NCBI GenBank assembly: GCA_937922085.1
Contig: CAKZVD010000021.1
Coordinates: forward strand, 1-41,555
Source: an uncultured Tenacibaculum sp.
Lineage (GTDB): Bacteria > Bacteroidota > Bacteroidia > Flavobacteriales > Flavobacteriaceae
Length of the DNA stretch: 41,555 bases
Reading direction: 5' to 3'
The translations under genes were made by a program, and so were the position numbers. The notes under the pieces are model-generated. The model was not told the DNA's origin, did no database searches, and was given only the letters and a program-made list of their open reading frames with translations. Positions 8,769 through 18,148 of the stretch are shown piece by piece (position 1 is the first letter of the stretch; every line of letters begins with the position of its first letter).

Positions 8769-9347
8769 ATGATACGAAAGAATATTGATTTACTTAATTT
8801 TATCTCTAATTTAAAAGAAGAAGAACATCTTTATTTTATTGAAGAAAACTGTACTTCAAAAACGATTATAGCACAACAAGACACCAGAACAAAATGGGTC
8901 TATATTATAAAACAAGGAATCGCTAAATGTAGTTTAAACGATGATAATGGAAATGAATTCATTCAAGAATTTTTTAGCGAAGGAATGAAATTTGGTGAGT
9001 TAGAAGTTTTTAATAACAAAGCCATTTATTGTGCTATGATAGCAATTACCAATGTTGTTTATTATAAAATATCACATGAAAACTTTACTGCTCTTTTAAA
9101 TTCTAATAAAACATTTAATACTATAGTATTAAAAAGCTTAGTTACTAAATTAAGTGAAAAGGGACCTCGTTTTGCTTTTCAACAAAACAGAACTATAAAA
9201 GATAATATTTTCAAATTATTTCAAGAATTCCCAACTGTTCTTAATATAATTCCAAAACAAGATATTGCGAACTATTTAGGTATTACTTTAAGAAGTTTAA
9301 ACCGTTCTTTAAATGATTTACAAATTGTAAAACCTGAAACAGAGTAA
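8769..9347 (+). CDS. Crp/Fnr-family transcriptional regulator
   Basis: This 192-residue protein has an N-terminal cyclic-nucleotide-binding-type beta roll (about residues 20-110, with WVYIIKQGIAKCSL and GMKFGELEVF) and a C-terminal winged helix-turn-helix (IPKQDIANYLGITLRSLNRSL, about residues 160-180). It lacks the cysteines of Fnr, so oxygen sensing by an iron-sulfur cluster is not expected. It is divergent from the HD/MFS operon across 86 bp, which suggests that it regulates that operon and itself. Its stop codon is only 4 bp from the convergent secreted-protein gene. The effector is unknown. Confidence 0.9.
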   Translation: MIRKNIDLLNFISNLKEEEHLYFIEENCTSKTIIAQQDTRTKWVYIIKQGIAKCSLNDDNGNEFIQEFFSEGMKFGELEVFNNKAIYCAMIAITNVVYYKISHENFTALLNSNKTFNTIVLKSLVTKLSEKGPRFAFQQNRTIKDNIFKLFQEFPTVLNIIPKQDIANYLGITLRSLNRSLNDLQIVKPETE

Positions 9348-9351
9348 CCTC

Positions 9352-10266
9352 TTATTCTTTTACTTTTTCTGAACCTTTCTTCTTTAAAAAAAAATTAAGC
9401 CCATCAAATTGAAAAGTACAATGGCATTTCTTTTTTACTTCTTCTCTTTCATTTGAATTTTCTTCTGTTTTTTGAGAATTATTACAATAACAATCGGTAG
9501 TTAAATCATCTGTTATATAATCCACTGTTATTGTTTTGGTTTTTGAATCATAATCTATCCCTTCATTTGGATCTCTTGAATCTAAAGTATACATAAAATT
9601 TTCATGAAAAATTCCATCTTTAAATTCCACCAACATAATCTGAGACTGAAAACACCATGAACATCCTCTTACAAAACTTTCTAAAACATACTTTGTTCCT
9701 TCTTTTGTTGATATAGCATGTATTTTATTAAATCCATCACCTTCGAAAATTTTGTACAGATTTAGGTTATTATTTTTATCCGCATCAGAAAAATACATGA
9801 TTGAAATTTTACTTTTATAGGTACCTCCTGTTTTTTCATAAAATGAAAAGTTATACAGTTTATTATCTTCAGATTTAACAATGTCAATCCCACCATTTAA
9901 TAAACTATCGATTTTCTGTGCTTTAAATTTAGTATGAGAAATAATTTTATAAACATTACTTCTTATTAATTCATTTAATTCAGAAATTAAATAAGCTTCA
10001 GAAATAGAATCCTTGCCTTTTGAAATCCCATCTTCATAATCACTATTCGCAATCGCAGATTCTATTCTTTTTTTCGACAACCCTGATCCTTTGAACGAAA
10101 TAAAATTGTTGTAAGAACCAGAATAATCATTTAAAACATTATGACTATTAAGAAAACCATTGGTTTCTTTTATTAATCTATTAAAAGATTCTTGAGACTG
10201 TCCATTTCCTGTATTTACTAGAAAACAAATCATTAATATCAGTACTATTTTTATAGATCTAATCAT
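9352..10266 (-). CDS. Secreted protein of unknown function
   Basis: I do not recognise this 304-residue protein. A signal peptide of about 22 residues ends near GNGQ, so it is exported. The body is polar and mixed alpha/beta, with a RGCSWC pair near residue 200. A cysteine cluster follows in the C-terminal third (TDCYCNN near residue 258 and KKCHCTF near residue 282), suggesting disulfides or metal binding. The C-terminus is charged. It is convergent with the Crp-like gene with a 4-bp gap, and nothing around it indicates its role. Confidence 0.72.
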   Translation of the reverse strand: MIRSIKIVLILMICFLVNTGNGQSQESFNRLIKETNGFLNSHNVLNDYSGSYNNFISFKGSGLSKKRIESAIANSDYEDGISKGKDSISEAYLISELNELIRSNVYKIISHTKFKAQKIDSLLNGGIDIVKSEDNKLYNFSFYEKTGGTYKSKISIMYFSDADKNNNLNLYKIFEGDGFNKIHAISTKEGTKYVLESFVRGCSWCFQSQIMLVEFKDGIFHENFMYTLDSRDPNEGIDYDSKTKTITVDYITDDLTTDCYCNNSQKTEENSNEREEVKKKCHCTFQFDGLNFFLKKKGSEKVKE

Positions 10267-10383
10267 TATTTACATGCAATTTAAGTTTGTAAGATACAAT
10301 TTATCTTAAAAAAAATCTTTAATTGTTTATTAACTAGATTGAAAAATAAAAAAAAATATTTTTCATGCTTTTTATGTTAAAAC

Positions 10384-10415
10384 ATTGTTTTTATTAAAAT
10401 ACAAATGTATATTGC
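10384..10415 (+). promoter_or_regulatory. Possible Bacteroidetes-type promoter
   Basis: ATTG (10384-10387) and TATATTGC (10408-10415) are spaced 20 bp apart, close to the Bacteroidetes pattern TTTG-N19-TAnnTTTG. It would give a leader of about 220 nt for the gene at 10640. The -7 box is imperfect. Confidence 0.35.
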
Positions 10416-10421
10416 GTCTAA

Positions 10422-10643
10422 ATTGCAACAGCAAAATACATTTATTTTATTAATAATTCAATAGATATATTTAGAAGAAACCTAGATTCAGAAAAAGAAA
10501 AAGTCATACTTCATAATGACCAAAGTCACTCGCTTAAAAGGGTATTGAACTGAGGAAAGTAAGCAAAATATACTACTGAATTATTATTTGGTCGAAAATT
10601 AACCGCTCAAGACCTTAATGGAGCTTTTAAACCAAAAAAATGA
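10422..10643 (+). pseudogene. Possible degraded reading frame upstream of 10640
   Basis: One frame reads like protein (for example DIFRRNLDSEKEKVILHNDQ, then KYTTELLFGRKLTAQDLNGA). It is interrupted by TGA at 10551 and TAA at 10560, and ends in a TGA overlapping the next gene's ATG. There is no start codon. This may be a decayed small gene or only AT-rich leader sequence. No family is recognised. Confidence 0.25.
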
Positions 10644-10909
10644 AAAAACTATTTTTTTTACCTGTATTATTTTTATTATTTAGTTTCACAGCTAAAAGTG
10701 ATTTAAAAGTGGAAACTAACGAAAAGTCAGAAATTGTTAAAATAACTGAAAGTAAAAATGTAAATGGAGAAACTGTAATAACAAAAGTTGTTACAGATAA
10801 AGTTTCTTGCATTCATTATACTTCTGTTTTTGTTGGTGGAGAACATCGTTATACATTTAAATCAATTAAAGAAAGTGATTGTGGGTTTACAATACGTTGG
10901 TTTGAATAA
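10640..10909 (+). CDS. Small secreted protein of unknown function
   Basis: This 89-residue protein has a clear signal peptide of about 20 residues (MKKLFFLPVLFLLFSFTAKS). The mature domain of about 69 residues is rich in beta-prone and charged residues, with two cysteines (VSCIHY and SDCGF) that could form one disulfide. I do not recognise a family. A terminator follows at 10924-10953, only 18 bp before the first GLPGLI gene, so it may share a promoter with that operon by read-through. The short aromatic C-terminus (IRWFE) is notable but unexplained. Confidence 0.65.
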   Translation: MKKLFFLPVLFLLFSFTAKSDLKVETNEKSEIVKITESKNVNGETVITKVVTDKVSCIHYTSVFVGGEHRYTFKSIKESDCGFTIRWFE

Positions 10910-10923
10910 CTGATTAAAACAAC

Positions 10924-10953
10924 AAAAGTCACTTATTTATTTAAGTGGCTTTT
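10924..10953 (+). terminator. Intrinsic terminator before GLPGLI operon
   Basis: AAAAGTCACTTA (10924-10935) pairs with 10942-10953 with a single G-U wobble and a 6-base loop, ending in a T run. It sits 17 bp ahead of the GLPGLI start, so it may act as an attenuator between the small secreted gene and the operon. Confidence 0.75.
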
Positions 10954-10970
10954 AACAAATAATATTTTTT

Positions 10971-11729
10971 ATGAAAAAAATAATTTACATTGTATTCTTT
11001 TTAATTTCTTTTAAAGGGCTTACACAAAACATATACAATACAGAAGTAACCTATAAAGTAAAATATCATTTTGACCTTCCATATATTTTTAATGCTAAGC
11101 TTATTTTTAATAATAGTACATCGTATTATATTAAGGGAGAATCAAATGCCCCAAAAGTACAAGGAGATAAAAAAATAATTAAACATAAAAAAAAAATTAA
11201 AGACGTTTATAATACCAATCTAAAAACAAATTTGATTTTTTTAAAAACATTTTTGAATAACCGATTTTATCTACAAAAAGAAAAAATAACAAAAATACCA
11301 TGGGAAATAGACTCTAAAAGTAAAGGCACTATTTTAGGTTATAAATGTAAAAAAGCTACCGGTTTGTTTAGAGGCCGCGTATATACTGTATGGTTTACTA
11401 CAGAAATACCTGTTAAATTTGGACCTTGGAAATTAAATGGATTGCCTGGTTTAATTTTAGAAGTAAAAGACACTCTTAATCAAGTAACATTTACAGTTGA
11501 AAAAATAGAACATCTAAAAGAACCTAAAAAATTTGATTTTGATTTTCCCAAAGAAAAAAATAAGTATCCTGTTGTTAGCCTTAAAGAAGGTATCTCTATA
11601 CGTTATAATGATCTAAAAAATAAAATTGAAGCTATGATTGCTAAGCTACCAAGAGGAACTAAAGTTATCCGTGAAGGCAAAGTAAAAAAAGCTAAAAATT
11701 TAGAACTTAAATATGAATGGGAAAAATAA
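10971..11729 (+). CDS. GLPGLI family protein, copy 1
   Basis: This 252-residue exported protein belongs to the Bacteroidetes GLPGLI family, named for the motif visible here in [18 protein letters not shown] near residues 155-172. A signal peptide covers about 18 residues ([19 protein letters not shown]). The molecular function of the family is not established. Its members commonly sit beside TonB-type receptors, as here. It is a close tandem paralogue of the next gene, and its last 13 nt overlap that gene's start (the codons for W-E-K-stop contain the next ATG). That implies translational coupling and tight stoichiometry. Confidence 0.9.
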   Translation: MKKIIYIVFFLISFKGLTQNIYNTEVTYKVKYHFDLPYIFNAKLIFNNSTSYYIKGESNAPKVQGDKKIIKHKKKIKDVYNTNLKTNLIFLKTFLNNRFYLQKEKITKIPWEIDSKSKGTILGYKCKKATGLFRGRVYTVWFTTEIPVKFGPWKLNGLPGLILEVKDTLNQVTFTVEKIEHLKEPKKFDFDFPKEKNKYPVVSLKEGISIRYNDLKNKIEAMIAKLPRGTKVIREGKVKKAKNLELKYEWEK

Positions 11730-12481
11730 TTTACATAGTTTTATTTTTAATCTCCTTTAAAGGGATTACGCAAAACACGTACAACACGGAAGTAATATAT
11801 AACGTAAAATATAATTTTGATCGTCCTTATACTTTTAATGCTCAGCTTATCTTCAATAACAGTATATCTTATTATTCCAAAGGAAAATCTGATACCCCAA
11901 AAAAACAAGAAGGTGAAAAAATAATTCAGGAAGAAACAGAATTAAAAGGAAAGTATGGATACAATACCAATTTAAAAACAAATTTATTTTTTTTTAAAAC
12001 AATTATAGGAGATAGCATTTTTCTACAAAAAGAAAAAACAACAAAAATACCTTGGAAAATAGACCCTAAAAGTAAAGGTACTATTTTAGGATATACTTGC
12101 AAAAAAGCTACAGGTATGTTTAGAGGTCGTGTATACACCGTATGGTTTACTACGGAAATACCTGTTAAATTTGGACCTTGGAAACTAAACGGTTTACCAG
12201 GTTTAATTTTAGAGGCAAAAGATGCTCTTAATGAAGTAACATTTACGGTTGAAAAAATAAAACATTTAAAAGAAAGTAAAACTTTTGATTTCGATTTCCC
12301 TAAACAAGAAAATAAGTATCCTGTTATTAGCTTAAAAGAGCATTTTATTAAACTTAATGAAGATGTGAAAAATAAAATTAAAATGATAATAGCCAAATTA
12401 CCCAAAGGTGCCAGAGTTACAAATCAGTCTGAAATAAAAGAATATAGAGGAGTAGAACTTAAGTTTGAATGGGAAGAATAA
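11717..12481 (+). CDS. GLPGLI family protein, copy 2
   Basis: This 254-residue exported paralogue of the preceding gene has the same signal peptide pattern, the same [20 protein letters not shown] block and the [11 protein letters not shown] motif. Most substitutions are conservative, so this is a tandem duplication with both copies kept intact. It begins inside the last codons of copy 1 and ends with an equivalent 13-nt overlap into the receptor gene (W-E-E-stop over the next ATG). It presumably acts in the cell envelope together with the receptor. The biochemical role is unknown. Confidence 0.9.
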   Translation: MGKIIYIVLFLISFKGITQNTYNTEVIYNVKYNFDRPYTFNAQLIFNNSISYYSKGKSDTPKKQEGEKIIQEETELKGKYGYNTNLKTNLFFFKTIIGDSIFLQKEKTTKIPWKIDPKSKGTILGYTCKKATGMFRGRVYTVWFTTEIPVKFGPWKLNGLPGLILEAKDALNEVTFTVEKIKHLKESKTFDFDFPKQENKYPVISLKEHFIKLNEDVKNKIKMIIAKLPKGARVTNQSEIKEYRGVELKFEWEE

Positions 12482-15132
12482 TTGTACTTTTTATTTCTTT
12501 GTTTTTTTTTAAAACTATGTATACTCAAAAAACAATACGTGGTATTATAGCAAATAAAAATGAAGAAAGAATACCTTTTGCTATTATTGAAGTTATCGAT
12601 TTAGCTAAAGATACATCAATCTATTTATCTTCCGATGAAAATGGTTTATTTACAATTAAAAACACAACAGCTAATACGCTAGAAATACGAATTTCTGCAT
12701 TAGGGTTTTCACCACAAAAAAAACTACTTGATTTTCAAAAAATAGATACAAAAAAACAATTGAAATTTATTTTAAAAGAAAAAAGAATAAAATTGAAGGA
12801 AGTTATCATAAGAACAAAGAAACCTTTAATTTTAAAAAAAGACACCATTAAATTTAGAACAAAATATTTTACAAATGGTACTGAACAAACAGTAGAAGAA
12901 TTATTGAAAAAAATACCAGGCTTACGAATAGATAGTGAAGGTACTATAAAAGTAGGAAATAGAGAAATAGAGAAATTAATGATAGAAGGAGATGATTTTT
13001 TTGAGAAAGGTTATAAAGTTTTATCTAAAAACATGCCTGCTCATCCCATCGAAGAAGTAGAAATTCTTAAAAACTTTTCTAATAATAGGCTGTTAAAAGG
13101 CATTGAAAACAGTGATAAAATAGCTTTAAATTTAAAGCTCAATGATAAATCTAAACGGATTTGGTTTGGAAACATTAATAGTGATTATGGTTTGTTTTCG
13201 GAAAATATCTACCAATTGAAATTTAATTTAATGAATTTTGGAAAAAAGAATAAATATTACTTTTTAGCCAATTTTAATAATATAGGGACAGATGCCGTTG
13301 GAGATATTAAAAGTTTAATAAACCCCACTCGTTATAATGAACCTTCAAGTATTGGTGATAATCAATCTGTAAACAACTTGTTAAACTTATCTACTACTAC
13401 TCCCTATTTAAAAAAAAGAAGGTCTAATTTTAACAATGTTGAATTAGCTTCTTTAAATGCTATTTTTAATCCTACAAAAAAAATTAAAATTAAAACACTT
13501 GGTTTTTTAAATTGGGATGAAACCGATTTTTCAAGAAAAAAAACAGATGTTGTAAATACAAATAACATCAGTTTTACGAATAATCAAAATTATGAATTAA
13601 GGAATAAAAAAAGGATATTTTTTGGAAAAATAGACCTTACCTATAACATTTCTAAAACTAAAATGTTAAGAACAACTACTAAATACAGCACTGGTAAATT
13701 CAATGACTCTTCTAATTTATTATTTAACACTATTTCTACTCTTGAAAATTTAGAAAGTCAGCGTTCTTTATTTGATCAGAAAATAAACTATACTAATAAG
13801 TTTAAAGACAAAAAAGTTTTTTTACTTACAGGGCGTTTTATTAATGAAAAAACACCTCAAAATTATACCGTAAATAGGTTTTTGTATCATGATTTATTCC
13901 CTTCCTTTATGGCTGTAAATAATGTTTCGCAAGAAAGTGTTAACCAAATGCAGTTTGCAGGCATTAACGCACACCTATTAGATCGTAAAGAAAATGGTAA
14001 TTTACTAGAATTTCAACTTGGTAATGAGTTTAGAAAAGATAAATTATCTACTTCTTTTACACTGTTAGAAAATGATAAAATTTTAAATACCCCTAATGAT
14101 TATCAAAATAAAACTAATTACTTAGTCAATAATTTATACCTTAAAAATAAATTTCAATTAAAAATAAACGATTTTGATTTCATAGGAAAATTAAACATAC
14201 ACCAACTTTTTAATCGATTAGAAAACAACAGTATCTTTGAAAATCAAACCCCTTTCTTTATTAATCCTAGTTTAGGTTTAGATTGGAAAATAAATAATAA
14301 AAACATAATCACTTCTTCTTATTCATTCAATACAAAAAACGCAAAAATTTTAGATGTATTTAGTGATTTTGTATTAACTGGTTTCCGTTCATTTTCAAAA
14401 GGTACTGGTAGTTTTAATCAATTAAATGCCTCTAATTTTACTTTTAATCATCAATTAGGAAATTGGAGCGACCGTTTTTTTGTTAATACTTTTATTTTTT
14501 ACAATAAAAACCATGATTTTTTTTCCACAAATACTACCTTAAATCAAAATTTTTCATTGGGAGAAAAAATACTTATAAAAAATCAAAAGTCTCTAAACAT
14601 CAATTCTAACATTAACTATTTTTTTAAATCGATATCTTCTAATTTAAAGTTAGATGTAGGCTACACCAAAAGTGATTTTAAAAACAGTATAAACAACGGT
14701 AACTTAAGAAAAGTAGTCTCTAGTAATTACAATTTAGGTTTGGAGTTACGTTCTTCTTTTAAAGGAGTTATTAACTATCATATTGGAACAAAGTGGACTT
14801 CAACAGAAATAAAAACTACTACAAACAATTCATTCATTGACAATATAAGTTTTCTAGATTTATCTTTTATTTTTAATGATAAACTTGATATGCATTTTCA
14901 ATCTGAACACTATCATTTTGGGAATTTAGAAACAAATAACAACTACCTTTTATTAGATTTTGATGCAAATTATAAATTAATAAAAAACAAATTAACTTTT
15001 GGTATTACTGGTAAAAATTTGTTTAACTCCAAAAAATTCAAAAACTTTAGCGTTAGCGACATAGGAACATCTACAACGGAATATAAATTACTCTCTCGAT
15101 TTATTCTATTAAAAATGGAATATCGATTTTAA
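12469..15132 (+). CDS. CarboxypepD_reg/TonB-type outer-membrane receptor
   Basis: This 887-residue outer-membrane protein has a signal peptide of about 19 residues ([19 protein letters not shown]), then a carboxypeptidase-regulatory-like domain (about 20-105, starting [20 protein letters not shown]). A plug domain follows (about 125-220, with [14 protein letters not shown]), then a long beta-barrel-like region ending in the expected aromatic residue (KMEYRF). It lacks the SusD-like partner of polysaccharide loci. It is the third gene of a coupled operon behind two GLPGLI genes, a recurrent arrangement in flavobacteria. The ligand is unknown. A peptide, metal complex or adhesion role cannot be distinguished from sequence. 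Confidence 0.88.
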   Translation: MGRIIVLFISLFFFKTMYTQKTIRGIIANKNEERIPFAIIEVIDLAKDTSIYLSSDENGLFTIKNTTANTLEIRISALGFSPQKKLLDFQKIDTKKQLKFILKEKRIKLKEVIIRTKKPLILKKDTIKFRTKYFTNGTEQTVEELLKKIPGLRIDSEGTIKVGNREIEKLMIEGDDFFEKGYKVLSKNMPAHPIEEVEILKNFSNNRLLKGIENSDKIALNLKLNDKSKRIWFGNINSDYGLFSENIYQLKFNLMNFGKKNKYYFLANFNNIGTDAVGDIKSLINPTRYNEPSSIGDNQSVNNLLNLSTTTPYLKKRRSNFNNVELASLNAIFNPTKKIKIKTLGFLNWDETDFSRKKTDVVNTNNISFTNNQNYELRNKKRIFFGKIDLTYNISKTKMLRTTTKYSTGKFNDSSNLLFNTISTLENLESQRSLFDQKINYTNKFKDKKVFLLTGRFINEKTPQNYTVNRFLYHDLFPSFMAVNNVSQESVNQMQFAGINAHLLDRKENGNLLEFQLGNEFRKDKLSTSFTLLENDKILNTPNDYQNKTNYLVNNLYLKNKFQLKINDFDFIGKLNIHQLFNRLENNSIFENQTPFFINPSLGLDWKINNKNIITSSYSFNTKNAKILDVFSDFVLTGFRSFSKGTGSFNQLNASNFTFNHQLGNWSDRFFVNTFIFYNKNHDFFSTNTTLNQNFSLGEKILIKNQKSLNINSNINYFFKSISSNLKLDVGYTKSDFKNSINNGNLRKVVSSNYNLGLELRSSFKGVINYHIGTKWTSTEIKTTTNNSFIDNISFLDLSFIFNDKLDMHFQSEHYHFGNLETNNNYLLLDFDANYKLIKNKLTFGITGKNLFNSKKFKNFSVSDIGTSTTEYKLLSRFILLKMEYRF

Positions 15133-15165
15133 AAAACCTTTATTAATTAAATTAATAAAGGTTTT
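15133..15165. terminator. Bidirectional terminator
   Basis: A near-perfect dyad centred at 15149 has AAAACCTTTATTAAT (15133-15147) pairing with 15151-15165. It follows the receptor stop codon directly and lies in the convergent gap to fabD, so it probably ends both transcripts. Confidence 0.75.
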
Positions 15166-15209
15166 CTTTATCTAAGTAAAGAAGGAAGTAATATTATTAT
15201 TCCAAACGT

Positions 15210-16097
15210 TTATTCTTCTATTGAAACACCACTTGCAGTAACGCTTCTATCTATTTTACGCATTAAACCTTGTAATACTTTACCAGGACCAACTTCTATA
15301 AATTCAGTTCCTCCATCTTTAATCATCGCTTGTATACACTGCGTCCATCTAACAGGCCCTGTTAATTGCGCTATTAAATTTGTTTTTATTTCATCAGGAT
15401 TTGTAACCGCTTTTGCTACTACATTTTGATATACAGGACAACTTGGTTCGTTAAAAGTTGTTTCTTCTATTGCTTTCGCTAACTCTTCACGTGCTGGTTC
15501 CATTAAAGGAGAATGAAATGCACCACCAACAGGCAATACCAATGCTCTTCTTGCTCCTTTTTCTTTTAAAACTTCACATGCTTTTTCAATCGCTTTTAAT
15601 TCTCCAGAAATCACTAATTGCCCAGGACAATTGTAATTTGCAGCCACCACAATACCTTCAATAGTTTTACATGTTTCTTCAACTACATCATCTTCTAAAC
15701 CTAATACCGCAGCCATGGTTGATTCTTGAGCTTCACAGGCTTTTTGCATTGCCATCGCTCTTTTAGCTACTAATTTTAATCCGTCTTCAAAAGAAAGTAC
15801 ATTATTTGCTACTAAAGCAGATAATTCTCCTAAAGAATGACCTGCTACCATTTCTGGTTTAAAATCTTCTCCTAAAACTTTTGCTAAAATAACTGAATGT
15901 AAAAAAATTGCAGGCTGTGTAACTTTCGTTTGTTTTAATTCATCTGCTGATCCTTCAAACATTACATCAGTAATACTAAATCCAAGAATAGCATTTGCCT
16001 TTTCGAAAAGTTCTTGTGCTATTGGATATTTCTCATATAAATCGAGTCCCATTCCTGTATATTGAGCTCCTTGCCCAGGGAAAACATATGCCTTCAT
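15210..16097 (-). CDS. fabD: Malonyl-CoA:ACP transacylase
   Basis: This enzyme loads malonyl groups onto acyl carrier protein for fatty-acid synthesis in the cytoplasm. Residues count from the ATG at 16097 (MKAYVFPGQGAQ), which gives a normal 295-residue length. A longer in-frame start at 16130 would add 11 charged residues with no family counterpart. The GQGAQ loop, the catalytic serine Ser88 in GHSLGE and the catalytic histidine in GAFHSPLMEPA near residue 197 are all present. Unlike in many bacteria, no fabH, fabG or acpP is adjacent. It is divergent from the yhhQ-like gene across 67 bp. Confidence 0.96.
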   Translation of the reverse strand: MKAYVFPGQGAQYTGMGLDLYEKYPIAQELFEKANAILGFSITDVMFEGSADELKQTKVTQPAIFLHSVILAKVLGEDFKPEMVAGHSLGELSALVANNVLSFEDGLKLVAKRAMAMQKACEAQESTMAAVLGLEDDVVEETCKTIEGIVVAANYNCPGQLVISGELKAIEKACEVLKEKGARRALVLPVGGAFHSPLMEPAREELAKAIEETTFNEPSCPVYQNVVAKAVTNPDEIKTNLIAQLTGPVRWTQCIQAMIKDGGTEFIEVGPGKVLQGLMRKIDRSVTASGVSIEE

Positions 16098-16164
16098 AAG
16101 TTTCTTTTTGTCATTTGTTTTGTTATGCAAACATAATCAATTTAAATTTTGCTATTTTCGTTTT

Positions 16165-16869
16165 ATGACCGAGAAAAATAAACTACTTGCTCAAAATATT
16201 TACCTTATTTTAGCTTCTTTATTTATTGCTTCTTTAGTAGCTTCTAATTTAATATTTCAAAAATTTTTTTATTGGTATCCTTTTGATTTTAAAATATTTG
16301 ATGTTAAATTATTTGAAATTTCAGTAGGTTTATTACCTTATCCTATTACTTTTTTAATTACAGATATTCTATCTGAAGTATATGGTAGAAGAAAAGCTAA
16401 TCAAGTAGTTATTGCTGGTATTTTTGCTTCTTTATTTTCGTTACTAATTATTTATGCTGGTAAATTAGCACCAGCTACATCTTGGTCTCCTGTAAATGAT
16501 ACTACTTTTAATTTAGTTTTTGGAGCTGCTCCATTAGCAGTACTTGCCTCTATGCTTGCATATTTATTTGCGCAATTTATAGATATTAGAGTGTATCATT
16601 TTTGGAAAAATTATACAAAAGGGAAACATTTATGGTTAAGAAATAATTTTTCTACATTCTCTTCTCAATTTATAGATACCTTAACAGTACTATTATTATT
16701 ATGCTCTTTTGAAATAATAGCATGGGATAAATTTTGGGGACTATTAATTAGCGGTGTCATCTTTAAAATACTTATTGCTGCTTTAGATACTCCTTTATTA
16801 TATGCTGCTGTATATTTCTTCAGAAAAAAATTTAACTTGCAGCCTGGTGAAGAAATTCAGAATATTTAA
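16165..16869 (+). CDS. yhhQ: Queuosine precursor transporter (YhhQ/VUT family)
   Basis: This 234-residue inner-membrane protein imports queuine or preQ-type precursors used for tRNA wobble-base modification. About six hydrophobic segments are visible, with the family's conserved stretch LPYPITFLITDILSEVYGRRKA near residues 51-72. I chose the ATG at 16165 (MTEKNKLLAQ). An in-frame ATG at 16108 would add 19 atypical residues overlapping the fabD leader. It is followed by a mechanosensitive-channel gene after only 16 bp, so they are probably co-transcribed. The substrate is inferred from the family. Confidence 0.9.
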   Translation: MTEKNKLLAQNIYLILASLFIASLVASNLIFQKFFYWYPFDFKIFDVKLFEISVGLLPYPITFLITDILSEVYGRRKANQVVIAGIFASLFSLLIIYAGKLAPATSWSPVNDTTFNLVFGAAPLAVLASMLAYLFAQFIDIRVYHFWKNYTKGKHLWLRNNFSTFSSQFIDTLTVLLLLCSFEIIAWDKFWGLLISGVIFKILIAALDTPLLYAAVYFFRKKFNLQPGEEIQNI

Positions 16870-16885
16870 TACAAAAACATAAAAA

Positions 16886-18148
16886 TTGAATCGATTTTTC
16901 TATAATTTTTTAAAAGAAAAAATGAGTTTATCTCATGAAGTTGCTACCTATTTAAATGTAATAAGTAACTTATTAATTATTGCTATACTTGGATATTTGC
17001 TTTTTAAAGTAATACGATATTATGGTAGTAAGCTTATAAAACGTGTTGCAAACAAAACGAAAACTGAGTTTGATAATATTTTAATTAAAAATTCCTTTTT
17101 CTTAAACTTATCAAGAGTTTTAGTACTATTTATAACTTATGGAGCCTCAAAATACATTTTAATTGATTTTCCACATTTTTTAGATTTTGCACAGCGTTTA
17201 GTTAATTTACTTACTGTCATTAGTTTTATATGGTTGGTAAAAAGCATTTTACAAAGTATTAAAGATTTTCTACGCACTTTAACTGCTTTTAAAGACAAGC
17301 CTTTAGAAAGCTATGTTCAAATTTTTATGATTTTAATATGGATCATTGCTTTTGTAATTTCTTTTTCTATAATTACAGGAAAACCTTTATTACGTTTTTT
17401 CACAGCTTTAGGAGCTTTTTCAGCCGTCTTATTACTTATTTTTAAGGATACTATTTTAGGTTTTGTTGCCAGTATTCAAATTTCTGTATACGATACTGTT
17501 AGACTTCAAGATTGGATTACTATGGAAAAATACGGTGCAGATGGTAATGTTACAGAAATAAATTTGACTTCTGTTATTGTTAAGAATTTTGATAATACAA
17601 TTACGAGTATTCCTACTTATTCTTTAATTTCAGATTCTTTTAAAAACTGGCGCGCCATGAATCATTCTGGTGGTAGACGTATAAAACGAGCTATTTTCAT
17701 AAAAATAAACAGTATTCATTTTTTAACTGATGAAGAAATTGACTCTTATAAAAAGATAGAATTCATTAGTGAGTATACCAATACTATTGCTAATGAAGTA
17801 GAAAAATACAATACAGATAATAATGTTGATAAGTCATTGTTAATAAACGGTAGAAACCTTACTAATTTTGGAATGTTTCGAAAATATTTAGATTCTTATT
17901 TAAAACAACATCCAAAAATAAATCAAGACCTACTTTTTATGAGTCGCCAATTGGCACCTACTCCAAACGGAGTTCCCTTAGAAATTTATGCTTTTAGCAG
18001 TCAGAAACAATGGGTTATTTATGAAAGAGTTATGGCAGATATCTTCGATCATATCTTTGCTAGTGTTCCTTATTTTAATCTAGAAGTTTTTGAAAACCCT
18101 TCAAGTCTGGATATTGTTAGTTTGAAAGATTCAAAAAATGAGTTCTAA
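16886..18148 (+). CDS. MscS-family mechanosensitive channel, YbdG-like
   Basis: This 420-residue inner-membrane channel protein protects against osmotic down-shock. Several N-terminal transmembrane segments lead into the pore-lining helix and MscS beta domain (ALGAFSAVLLLIFKDTILGF, then DWITMEKYGADGNVTEI near residues 210-226). The domain order matches YbdG-type channels, which have an inserted loop in the beta domain. The start is taken as TTG at 16886, because residues before the ATG at 16922 (FFYNFLKEKMSLS) look like the family N-terminus; the ATG start remains possible. The last 11 bases overlap the following permease gene. Gating properties cannot be read from sequence. Confidence 0.9.
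   Translation: MNRFFYNFLKEKMSLSHEVATYLNVISNLLIIAILGYLLFKVIRYYGSKLIKRVANKTKTEFDNILIKNSFFLNLSRVLVLFITYGASKYILIDFPHFLDFAQRLVNLLTVISFIWLVKSILQSIKDFLRTLTAFKDKPLESYVQIFMILIWIIAFVISFSIITGKPLLRFFTALGAFSAVLLLIFKDTILGFVASIQISVYDTVRLQDWITMEKYGADGNVTEINLTSVIVKNFDNTITSIPTYSLISDSFKNWRAMNHSGGRRIKRAIFIKINSIHFLTDEEIDSYKKIEFISEYTNTIANEVEKYNTDNNVDKSLLINGRNLTNFGMFRKYLDSYLKQHPKINQDLLFMSRQLAPTPNGVPLEIYAFSSQKQWVIYERVMADIFDHIFASVPYFNLEVFENPSSLDIVSLKDSKNEF

Noticed and set aside
11926..12405. Minus-strand frame of 159 codons inside the second GLPGLI gene
   Set aside because: It is antisense to a well-supported gene and has no domain signature.
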